DNA from: Acidobacteriota bacterium
Lineage (GTDB): Bacteria; Acidobacteriota; Vicinamibacteria; Vicinamibacterales; UBA2999
Assembly: GCA_947465645.1 (NCBI GenBank)
Contig: CANIBQ010000103.1
Location: forward strand, 1 to 16,750
Direction: 5' to 3'
DNA length: 16,750 nucleotides
The translations under genes and the position numbers were made by a program. The notes under the pieces were generated by a model. It was not told the DNA's origin and did no database searches. It saw nothing but the letters and a program-made list of their open reading frames with translations. This document shows positions 7,249 through 13,557 of the stretch, one piece after another. How positions within the stretch are numbered: position 1 is the first letter of the stretch; each line of letters begins with the position of its first letter.

Positions 7249-8322
7249 ATGCGCAGCGCCATCCTCACAGGTCTGCTTGCGATCACCGCCGCCCAGGCGA
7301 CGTTCGCCCAGCAGGCGCAGCCATCCCGATTCGCCGTCGATACTGTCGCGGCGGTTGACGAGGTGGTCGATGCCAACGGCAACCTGACGACCGGCGTGAT
7401 CGTGGATGCCATGATGTCGGCCGACCTGGGCGGCGGCGTCCAGGCGATCGTGCGTCCGTTCACGCAGCGTCTCGGCAACACCGGTGAATGGAACCGCCAG
7501 GTCTGGATTGCGGAGCTTCGGTACGAGCGGCCAGGGCCTGTGGCGCTTCGTGTCGAGGGGGGCCTGATTCCGTCGCCGATCGGACTGGCGAACCTCCTGC
7601 TGCGCCCGCACCTCAACCCGACGATCGCACAGCCGGCCTCACTGTTTTCGCGACTGCCACCACTCGCCGGATTTCGCGGGCCAGGTGCCGGCCTGATCGG
7701 CGCCGTGTATCCGTACGGAGCGCAGGTCACGCTGTCGGCCAGTCATTGGGATGTGCGCGGCGCGGTGATCGACACCTCGCCCATGCGCGTGCGGCGGATC
7801 TTCGCGGTGGCCAACCCACCGCGGTTCACCAACGTGGTGTTCGGGGGCGGGATCACACCCTTCGTCGGCTTCCGTGTCGGAGGCTCCGTCACGCATGGAG
7901 GATGGCTTCGCGCGGGAGAGAGTCCCGTGGTCACGGCCGATCATGATGCGACGGTCTTGACGATCGAGTCGGAGCTCTCGTTTCGGTACACGAAGCTCTC
8001 TGGCGAGTGGGTTCGCGACGCGGTGAGCACCGACACCGGCGACCGGGCGGCGACCGGGTGGTTCGTGCAGGGCCAGCAGACGCTCACGCCCCGGTGGTTT
8101 CTCGCGGGACGCATCGAGCGCATGTCGTCGCCTGCCGTGCTGTCCGCGACGCTCATCCAGGAACAGCGTCTCGCTGGCACGCAGGAAACGCTCGGGTACC
8201 GGCTCACGCCGGAAATCACCCTCCGCGTCGAACACCGCGCGCGCAAGCCATTCTCGGCGGCCCAGGTCGGCTACGACCATTCGGCCGCCGTGTCAGTGGT
8301 GTGGTGGAAAAGGTGGCTATAA
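7249..8322 (+). CDS. Putative outer-membrane beta-barrel (porin-like) protein
   Basis: A 357-residue protein with a clear signal peptide (MRSAILTGLLAITAAQATFA, cleavage before QQAQ). The mature chain alternates hydrophobic and polar residues in short strands and is rich in glycine, with turns every 10-15 residues. It contains paired strands such as QVWIAELRYE / VALRVEGGLI and ETLGYRLT / ITLRVEHRA. It ends in VSVVWWKRWL, an aromatic-rich last strand although the final residue is Leu rather than Phe. This fits an outer-membrane barrel of the OprO/OprP-like type, but I do not recognise a specific family. I chose ATG 7249 because it encodes the signal peptide and begins one base after the HD-GYP stop (TGAcATG); a longer in-frame start at 7165 would place arginine-rich sequence in front of the leader. 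Its stop overlaps the hupE-like stop by 6 bp. Confidence 0.72.
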   Translation: MRSAILTGLLAITAAQATFAQQAQPSRFAVDTVAAVDEVVDANGNLTTGVIVDAMMSADLGGGVQAIVRPFTQRLGNTGEWNRQVWIAELRYERPGPVALRVEGGLIPSPIGLANLLLRPHLNPTIAQPASLFSRLPPLAGFRGPGAGLIGAVYPYGAQVTLSASHWDVRGAVIDTSPMRVRRIFAVANPPRFTNVVFGGGITPFVGFRVGGSVTHGGWLRAGESPVVTADHDATVLTIESELSFRYTKLSGEWVRDAVSTDTGDRAATGWFVQGQQTLTPRWFLAGRIERMSSPAVLSATLIQEQRLAGTQETLGYRLTPEITLRVEHRARKPFSAAQVGYDHSAAVSVVWWKRWL

Positions 8323-9378
8323 AAAGAAGACGCGTTCGACGAACCAGTACGTACCCGCCGCAATGACCACGACCGAGCCCGCATACGCCACGCGATAACC
8401 CACGTCGCTCCTCCATCGGCGAATGGCCGCCAGCGCCGACGCCACGATCAGCACGACAGCCAGTTGGCCGATTTCCACCCCCAGGTTGAACGAGAAGAGC
8501 GACCAGCCGAGCGCCTCACGCGGAAGCCCGAACTCGCGCAGGACGTTCGCGAAGCCGAAGCCGTGCACCAGTCCGAAGGCCAGCGCCACCCACGCGCGCA
8601 GGTCGCGTCCATTCCCCCGAACGAGATTGTCGGTGCCGACAAAGATGATGCTGAGCGCGATCGCCGGCTCGATGATCCGGGCAGGCGGCGTCACGATGCT
8701 GAGCGCGGCCAGGGAGAGCGTGACGCTGTGACCGAGCGTGAACGCGCTGACGATGGCGACCAGTTGCTTCCAGCTTCCACCGAGGAGCAGGAGCCCGACG
8801 AGGAAGAGGATGTGGTCGGGACCGATCAGGATGTGATGGATGCCTGACGGGATGAACGTCGCCATGACCGCCAGCGCGCCCTGCGTCGTCCCAGCGTAGT
8901 ACGTCCATTCCGGCGAGCTGGCCGCGAACACCTGCTGCTGGTGCAGCGTGTCGTCCTCGTACACATTCAGAAAGGTCTGGTGCACCGGGTCGTACGGAAA
9001 CATCCGCGCCCGGACGCTCACCGTCGCGGGACGATCGACGGGAATCCGGAAGTACAGCCGGATCCCGCTCTGTTCGGCGAGGATGTCAATCCCCTGCCAT
9101 TCAGGCAGCAGAAGGCGGTCGGTGCGAATGGCGAAGCGAGGGGTGAGGAGCGCCGTCAGGCGGGCGCGGATCGACTCGGCGATCGCCGGATCCAGCACCC
9201 GCTCCGGCGGGGCGATCCCGAGCTCGTGGCCGACGTCGAACGAGTGCACCACGAGCGAGCCGGTGATTCCGCTCTCACCGATTCGAAGATCCAGGTAGCT
9301 GAAAGGCGCGGGATGGCCGAGGGCGGTCGCAGGCGCGATCAGGATCAACGCGCATGCGGCGAGGGCCCGAAGCAACAT
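8317..9378 (-). CDS. HupE/UreJ-family metal permease (HupE_UreJ_2 type)
   Basis: A 353-residue inner-membrane protein. A signal peptide (1-21) is followed by HPAPFSYLDLRI, the usual mature start of this group. Next come a soluble extracytoplasmic domain (about 22-165) and about six transmembrane helices from about 170 to 350. Conserved metal-type motifs are HHILIGPDHILF (H181, H182, D188, H189), FTLGHS (H217) and LVHGFGFA (H272). HupE/UreJ proteins are nickel or cobalt permeases; this two-part subgroup is less well characterised and its metal is unknown. The gene is convergent with the barrel gene, sharing the bases CTATAA across both stops. No Shine-Dalgarno is visible, but TAAAAT ends 9 nt before the ATG. 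Only 12 nt separate it from the lipoprotein remnant upstream, so read-through from that gene is also possible. Confidence 0.87.
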   Translation of the reverse strand: MLLRALAACALILIAPATALGHPAPFSYLDLRIGESGITGSLVVHSFDVGHELGIAPPERVLDPAIAESIRARLTALLTPRFAIRTDRLLLPEWQGIDILAEQSGIRLYFRIPVDRPATVSVRARMFPYDPVHQTFLNVYEDDTLHQQQVFAASSPEWTYYAGTTQGALAVMATFIPSGIHHILIGPDHILFLVGLLLLGGSWKQLVAIVSAFTLGHSVTLSLAALSIVTPPARIIEPAIALSIIFVGTDNLVRGNGRDLRAWVALAFGLVHGFGFANVLREFGLPREALGWSLFSFNLGVEIGQLAVVLIVASALAAIRRWRSDVGYRVAYAGSVVVIAAGTYWFVERVFFL

Positions 9379-9387
9379 GGAGAGAGC

Positions 9388-9393
9388 ATTTTA
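9388..9393 (-). promoter_or_regulatory. Candidate -10 element (TAAAAT) for the HupE-like gene
   Basis: On the minus strand TAAAAT is followed by nine bases (GCTCTCTCC) and then ATG at 9378. The predicted transcript would start within a few bases of the start codon. The stop codon TAA of the upstream lipoprotein fragment is the first three bases of this hexamer. No convincing -35 box is seen. Confidence 0.4.
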
Positions 9394-9864
9394 CAATGAC
9401 GCCGCCGCCCTCACGCGTGCGTGCGCCTTGTCGAAGCCGTACGGATCGGCGGCGTAGCGCAGGTACGCGTACGTCATCTTCGCGTCGAGCTCGGGGACGG
9501 CTTCGAGCGGGAAGACGGTGCCCTTCATCTTCTGCTGCGACTGCTCCCTGACCTGCTCGAATTCCGCGACGCGGTAGCGGGCAGGGTCGAGGCCATGCTT
9601 CTCGGAGTAGTGAAGCTGCTGAATCAGGTCCTTGAGTTGCGGCGTCGTGCCGTCGCCGTCGATCCAGGCCGGCATGTGCTGGCGCTGCTCGTAGAAGGCG
9701 CGCTCGATCGTCCACAGCTTGCGGCCCAGGGCATCGCGATCTACCCAACCAGGGGTGGCGGAGACCGTCGTCTTGATTCCGTCGACGTGACGGGCGTTAT
9801 TGACCTTCTGATTACAGGCGGAAGCGACGAGAGCGAGGAGAACCACCAGGGCTCGGCATGTCAT
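9391..9864 (-). pseudogene. Truncated L,D-transpeptidase (YcbB/LdtD-type) scaffold-domain lipoprotein
   Basis: A 157-residue lipoprotein precursor: MTCRALVVLLALVASAC has a lipobox (LVASAC, C17). The rest matches the scaffold region of large L,D-transpeptidases: FYEQRQHMPAWIDGDGT, then LKDLIQQLHYSEKHGLDPA, then ELDAKMTYAYLRYA. In full-length enzymes (about 500 residues or more) this is followed by a peptidoglycan-binding segment and the catalytic YkuD domain with its SHGC-type cysteine motif. Here the frame ends in HARVRAAASL-stop, with no trace of those parts in the next kilobase, so it should be catalytically dead. I chose ATG 9864 because it opens the lipoprotein signal; an in-frame ATG at 9894 adds ten residues. 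It may be a remnant left by a deletion, or a domain-only paralogue that is still made. Confidence 0.6.
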
Positions 9865-9880
9865 GTCGACAATTGACTGC

Positions 9881-9914
9881 AAAAAGAGCGACAACTGAGG
9901 AGTCGGACCCCAGT
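9881..9914 (-). terminator. Weak candidate terminator after the 88-residue gene
   Basis: On the minus strand, ACTGGGG and CCTCAGT (one G-U pair) form a 7-bp stem around a 7-nt loop, starting one base after the TGA of the small gene. A run of five T lies 8 nt after the stem (9885-9881). The distance to the T-run is longer than in good intrinsic terminators. Confidence 0.28.
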
Positions 9915-9915
9915 C

Positions 9916-10182
9916 TCACGCACACTTCGCGGGCAGGTAAGAATCCTCGATGCACGCCGGTGCCGCTGATCCAATAAGGCTGAAGTGGTGAAGCGTATGC
10001 TTGAGCTCATACGCGACAAGCAGTGAATACACAGCGACGTTTACGCGTAAGTGGAGATCGTCCCGGTAGCAGCATGCCGCGAGGTTGTACGCTGCCATCA
10101 GCCCGGCCATAAACCCCGAGGCGCCGTGCACGGAGCACTTCAGCGCCTCGTGGTTGCCACTCGTGCACAGTGTCCGCACCAT
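9916..10182 (-). CDS. Small cysteine-containing protein, 88 aa, family not recognised
   Basis: I do not recognise this protein. It has the best Shine-Dalgarno on the minus strand: GGAGG (10188-10192) 5 nt before ATG 10180-10182. Six cysteines are spread as C6, C16, C37, C38, C77 and C87. The middle (about 22-60) looks helical with alternating hydrophobic patches (GFMAGLMAAYNLAACC, then VNVAVYSLLVAYEL), followed by a histidine-rich KHTLHHFSL. There is no clear signal peptide. By my count its GC is about 60%, falling to about 54% over 9961-10080, lower than its neighbours, and it uses codons such as AAA and TTA that are rare nearby. It lies 77 bp after the dehydrogenase gene on the same strand. 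It may be a laterally acquired or lineage-specific gene; without homologues a chance frame cannot be fully excluded. Confidence 0.5.
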   Translation of the reverse strand: MVRTLCTSGNHEALKCSVHGASGFMAGLMAAYNLAACCYRDDLHLRVNVAVYSLLVAYELKHTLHHFSLIGSAAPACIEDSYLPAKCA

Positions 10183-10259
10183 GACTGCCTCCGTTGCTAT
10201 TTCAGGACGATTCCCATCTCTGGCATACGGCAGAGCAATTGACGTGCCACGGCCGGGGT

Positions 10260-11057
10260 TCAAGTCTTGCGGTACGAACCCGCCAACAGGCGACCCACAA
10301 ACACGAGTATCGGGTAGGGAACAACCTTGACCAGTGTGGCAATGACACGGTTCACCCACCCGTTGACGTAGAGCGAAGTCCCGTTCATCACCGCGGCGAA
10401 CCCCTGGCGCGCGACCGTCGGCGAGTCCATCCACAGGAACCGGGGAAGGCGGCTGACCGTGGCGCGCGTGCCTGTGACGTCGTGGAATTCGGTGAGCGTG
10501 AAGCCAGGACACACCGCGGTGACATGCACGCCGTGCTTCATCACCTCCTGGGCCAGAGATTCCGAGAACTTGATCACGAACGCCTTCGCCGCCGCATACA
10601 GCGTGTGCCCCGCCGGCGCGGGCGCCAGTCCCGCCAGCGATGCGACGTTGACGATGCGCCCGTAGCCGCGCTCGACCATGCCGGGCAGGAGTCGATGCGT
10701 GAGCTCCGCGACGGCGACGACCATCACCTGCAGGAAGGTCGAGTGATAGCTCCAATCGCGGCTGGTATACACGCCGGTCACGCCGAATCCGGCGTTGTTG
10801 ACGAGCGCATCGATCGTCAGGCCGCGGGCGGCGATCTCGGCGCAGAGCCTCGCAGGGGCCTGCGGGTCCGACAGGTCCTCGACGACGACGTGGACGCGCA
10901 CGTGATGCCGCTGCTCGAGCCTGGCCGCGACCGTGCGCAGGCGGTCCTCGCGCCTGGCCGTAATCACCAGGTCAAAGCCTTCGGCGGCAAATACGTCGGC
11001 AAAGGCCTCACCGATGCCGGCAGACGCGCCGGTGACGAGGGCGGTTCGCCTCGTCAT
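10260..11057 (-). CDS. Short-chain dehydrogenase/reductase (SDR)
   Basis: A 265-residue NAD(P)-dependent classical SDR. From ATG 11057: Rossmann glycine motif TGASAGIG (9-16), an R/E-rich stretch after beta-2 (TARREDRL) typical of NADP preference, NNAG (87-90), catalytic S140 in NVASLAG, and the Y154-x3-K158 pair in YAAAK. After PGFTLTEF the C-terminus carries a hydrophobic tail (VIATLVKVVPYPILVFVGRL) that could touch the membrane. The substrate is unknown; the closest family style is DltE/YqjQ-like short-chain dehydrogenases. The fourth tetrad residue, normally Asn in a V-x-N-V segment before the conserved ELT, appears to be Met112. The ATG overlaps the stop of the rRNA methyltransferase gene (ATGA, 11054-11057), with AGGGTGGA directly upstream, so the two genes are coupled. 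Confidence 0.9.
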   Translation of the reverse strand: MTRRTALVTGASAGIGEAFADVFAAEGFDLVITARREDRLRTVAARLEQRHHVRVHVVVEDLSDPQAPARLCAEIAARGLTIDALVNNAGFGVTGVYTSRDWSYHSTFLQVMVVAVAELTHRLLPGMVERGYGRIVNVASLAGLAPAPAGHTLYAAAKAFVIKFSESLAQEVMKHGVHVTAVCPGFTLTEFHDVTGTRATVSRLPRFLWMDSPTVARQGFAAVMNGTSLYVNGWVNRVIATLVKVVPYPILVFVGRLLAGSYRKT

Positions 11058-12217
11058 TCCACCCTGCGCAGGATGAAGCACTTCAGGTAGTACGTTTCCG
11101 GCACGCCCACCAGGATCGGGTGGTCACGCCCCTGGGTCCGTTTCTCCACGAGCGCCACCGGCGTATGACTGTCGATGGACGCCTGGTGAATCACGTCGGC
11201 GAACATGTCCTCGCTGACGTTGTAGGAGCAACTGCAGGTCACCAGGTATCCGCCCGGCGACAGCAGGCGCATCGCGCGGAGGTTGATCTCCTTGTACCCC
11301 GTCATCGCACTGGGCACCGACGCCTTGTTCTTTGCGAACGCCGGGGGATCCAGGACGATGGTGTCGAAGCGCTCACCGCTTCGTTCGAGCCGGCGCAGCT
11401 CGTCGAAGACGTTGGCCTCACGCGCCTCGAGATGCGGCACCGCGTTGCGGACGGCGTTCGCGCGGATGCGGGCCACGGCATCGGCGGAGATGTCCACGGC
11501 GACCGCCTCGGGACATTGGCGGGCCAGGCGTAGCGCGAAGCCGCCGTGATAGCTGAAACAGTCGAGCAGGCGGCCGCGTGCGTACTTCGCCGCAGCGTCG
11601 CGATTCTCGCGCTGATCCAGGAACAGGCCGGTCTTCTGCCCCTTCCGGAGGTCCGCGTCGTATTCCACCGGTCCTTCGCGCACCAGGACCGATTCGGGGA
11701 TGTCGCCGTACAACACCTCGATCGTCTGCTCGAGGCCTTCGAGCGTCCGCACCTTGGGATCGTTGCGCGCCAGGATGCCGAGCGGCGACGCCAGCTCCAC
11801 CAGCATCGCCGTCACCGTCGGCAGGAGGCGATCCATCCCCTGCGACAGCGCCTGGACGACGAGGTACTCGCCGTAGCGATCGACGATCAGCGACGGCAGC
11901 AGGTCGGCTTCGCCGTGCACCAGCCGGTACGCGCTGGCGTCGATCGCCAGCGACCGGCGGAACGCGATCGCCTGCTCCAGCCGCCTCCGGATCAGCGCAT
12001 CGTCGACGCCGCCGTCGCCGTGCGTGAGCATCCGGATGGGAATCTGGGACTGGTCGCTGAAGAACGCGTGCCCGAGCAGGCGCCGGCGCGGACCCATCAC
12101 TTCGACGATATCTCCGCCCGCGGCGTGGACATCGGTGACATCCGAGCGATAGATCCACGGGTGGCCGCTTCGTACCCGCTCTTCTCCGCGTGCGGAGATC
12201 GTCACTCTCGATGCCAT
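11054..12217 (-). CDS. rlmI: Class I rRNA (cytosine-C5) methyltransferase, RlmI-like
   Basis: A 387-residue SAM-dependent enzyme of the family that methylates C5 of a 23S rRNA cytosine (C1962 in E. coli). An N-terminal PUA-like RNA-binding domain (about 1-70, with SGHPWIYRSDV) leads to a central domain (about 75-195) holding YDADLRKGQKTGLFLDQREN, the signature next to the SAM site. The Rossmann methyltransferase core follows: motif I LLDCFSYHGGFAL (217-229), acidic VAVDIS, motif IV LDPPAF (289-294) and the cysteine motif VTCSCSYNV (C328 and C330). The frame stays open upstream into antisense glyA, so the start must be picked. ATG 12217 fits a -10 eight bases upstream; ATG 12223 would add two residues. 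It diverges from glyA and is coupled to the SDR gene. Confidence 0.9.
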   Translation of the reverse strand: MASRVTISARGEERVRSGHPWIYRSDVTDVHAAGGDIVEVMGPRRRLLGHAFFSDQSQIPIRMLTHGDGGVDDALIRRRLEQAIAFRRSLAIDASAYRLVHGEADLLPSLIVDRYGEYLVVQALSQGMDRLLPTVTAMLVELASPLGILARNDPKVRTLEGLEQTIEVLYGDIPESVLVREGPVEYDADLRKGQKTGLFLDQRENRDAAAKYARGRLLDCFSYHGGFALRLARQCPEAVAVDISADAVARIRANAVRNAVPHLEAREANVFDELRRLERSGERFDTIVLDPPAFAKNKASVPSAMTGYKEINLRAMRLLSPGGYLVTCSCSYNVSEDMFADVIHQASIDSHTPVALVEKRTQGRDHPILVGVPETYYLKCFILRRVE

Positions 12218-12225
12218 TCTCATTG

Positions 12226-12231
12226 ATAGTA
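12226..12231 (-). promoter_or_regulatory. Candidate -10 element (TACTAT) for the rlmI-like gene
   Basis: On the minus strand TACTAT ends 8 nt before ATG 12217 and 2 nt before ATG 12223. Only the inner ATG is compatible with a leaderless transcript. It overlaps the glyA -10 on the other strand by two bases. No good -35 box is visible. Confidence 0.4.
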
Positions 12232-12235
12232 CAAT
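12230..12235 (+). promoter_or_regulatory. Candidate -10 element (TACAAT) for glyA
   Basis: TACAAT (5 of 6 to consensus) is followed by nine bases (TTCATCCCC) and then ATG 12245. There is no Shine-Dalgarno between them, so glyA is probably leaderless or nearly so. It overlaps the minus-strand TACTAT by two bases, forming a compact divergent promoter. Confidence 0.45.
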
Positions 12236-12244
12236 TTCATCCCC

Positions 12245-13519
12245 ATGTCCGATATCGCTCTCGCGCCGATGCAGCGCTCGCTTGCCGAAGCCGATCCCCA
12301 GATTGCCGATGCGATTCGCAATGAGACGCGCCGCCAGGCCGACGGCCTGGAGCTGATCGCGTCGGAGAATTTCGTCAGCGCCGCCATCCTCGAGGCGGTC
12401 GGGTCGGTGATGACCAACAAGTACGCCGAAGGGTACCCCGGCAAGCGCTACTACGGTGGATGCGAATTCGTGGACGTGGCGGAATCGCTGGCCATTTCGC
12501 GCGTCAAGGAGCTGTTTGGCGCCGACCACGCCAACGTGCAGCCTCATTCGGGGGCGCAGGCCAACATGGCGGTCTACCTGGCGCTGCTCAAGCCGGGCGA
12601 CACGGTGCTCGGCATGAACCTGGCCCACGGCGGCCATCTCACGCACGGCCATCCGCTGAACTTTTCGGGAAAGCTCTACACGATCGTCCCGTACGGCGTC
12701 CGCAAAGAGGACGAGCGGATCGACTACGAGGAGCTCGAACGCCTCGCCTACGAGCACAAGCCGAAGATGATCATGGTTGGCGCGAGCGCCTACCCGCGAG
12801 TCATCGACTTTCCGCGCATCAGCGCGGTCGCGCAGGCCGTGGGCGCCCCGATGGTGGTGGACATGGCGCACATCGCCGGCCTGGTCGCCGGCGGCGTGCA
12901 CCCGAACCCGGTGCCCCACGCTGATTTCGTCACCTCGACGACGCACAAGACGCTTCGAGGCCCGCGTGCCGGCCTCGTCCTGTGCCGGCAGCAATACGCG
13001 AAAGACCTCGACCGGGCCCTCTTCCCGGGTGTGCAGGGTGGACCGCTAATGCACGTCATCGCCGGAAAGGCGATCTGCTTCAAGGAAGCGCTCGACCCCT
13101 CATTTGCCGACTATGCGCGGCAGATCGTGGCCAACGCGAAGCGGCTTGCGTCGTCGCTCGCCGGCCACGGGTTCCGGCTTGTCAGCGGCGGCACCGACAA
13201 TCACCTGATGCTGGTCGACGTCTTCTCGAAGGGCTTGACCGGCAAAGTGGCGGAAGCCGCCCTGGGCAAGGCCGGAATCACGGTCAACAAGAACGCCATC
13301 CCCTTCGACCAGAATCCGCCGATGGTGGCGAGCGGCGTCCGCATCGGCACGCCGGCCATGACGACGCGCGGCATGCGCGAGGCGGAGATGGACCAGATCG
13401 GCGACCTGATCGCACGCGTGCTCGCGGCTCCCGAAGACGACCGGACACTCACCGCCGTGAAACATGAGGTGGAAAGGCTCTGCCGCAAGTTCCCGTTGTA
13501 TCCGGAACGTCTGACCTAG
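12245..13519 (+). CDS. glyA: Serine hydroxymethyltransferase
   Basis: A 424-residue cytosolic PLP enzyme that interconverts serine and glycine while loading the one-carbon unit on tetrahydrofolate. The sequence is collinear with bacterial Gly[13 protein letters not shown] near the N-terminus, [34 protein letters not shown], the PLP-binding region [13 protein letters not shown], and the Schiff-base lysine K235 in [14 protein letters not shown]. These are followed by [15 protein letters not shown] and [11 protein letters not shown]. The length matches the family (about 415-430). The start is ATG 12245, which has no Shine-Dalgarno but a -10 element 9 nt upstream. It ends 38 bp before the assigned helicase start and is probably co-transcribed with that gene. 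The helicase frame continues in frame back to 13468, overlapping the glyA 3' end. Confidence 0.97.
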   Translation: MSDIALAPMQRSLAEADPQIADAIRNETRRQADGLELIASENFVSAAILEAVGSVMTNKYAEGYPGKRYYGGCEFVDVAESLAISRVKELFGADHANVQPHSGAQANMAVYLALLKPGDTVLGMNLAHGGHLTHGHPLNFSGKLYTIVPYGVRKEDERIDYEELERLAYEHKPKMIMVGASAYPRVIDFPRISAVAQAVGAPMVVDMAHIAGLVAGGVHPNPVPHADFVTSTTHKTLRGPRAGLVLCRQQYAKDLDRALFPGVQGGPLMHVIAGKAICFKEALDPSFADYARQIVANAKRLASSLAGHGFRLVSGGTDNHLMLVDVFSKGLTGKVAEAALGKAGITVNKNAIPFDQNPPMVASGVRIGTPAMTTRGMREAEMDQIGDLIARVLAAPEDDRTLTAVKHEVERLCRKFPLYPERLT

Positions 13520-13557
13520 TTCAGGCGGTCCGCGAGTTCTTTTCCGAGGGCGGCGCA

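Noticed and set aside
6087..7730. A 547-codon open frame on the minus strand across the HD-GYP and barrel genes.
   Set aside because: Low-complexity Arg/Ala/Gly composition with no domain, spanning two well-supported genes. It is a by-product of high GC at third positions.
10211..10270. tRNA-like fragments on the plus strand: GGCAGAGCA followed by GGGGTTCAAGTC, resembling a D-arm and a T-loop.
   Set aside because: The T-stem does not pair (CGGGG against CTTGC), no anticodon stem can be formed, and the distance between the two parts is about six bases short. The second half is also the coding end of the SDR gene on the other strand. A covariance-model scan would settle it.
12218..12994. Extension of the rRNA methyltransferase frame about 260 codons upstream, antisense to glyA.
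   Set aside because: The PUA-like domain begins right after ATG 12217/12223, and the upstream part is shadow sequence of a highly conserved gene.
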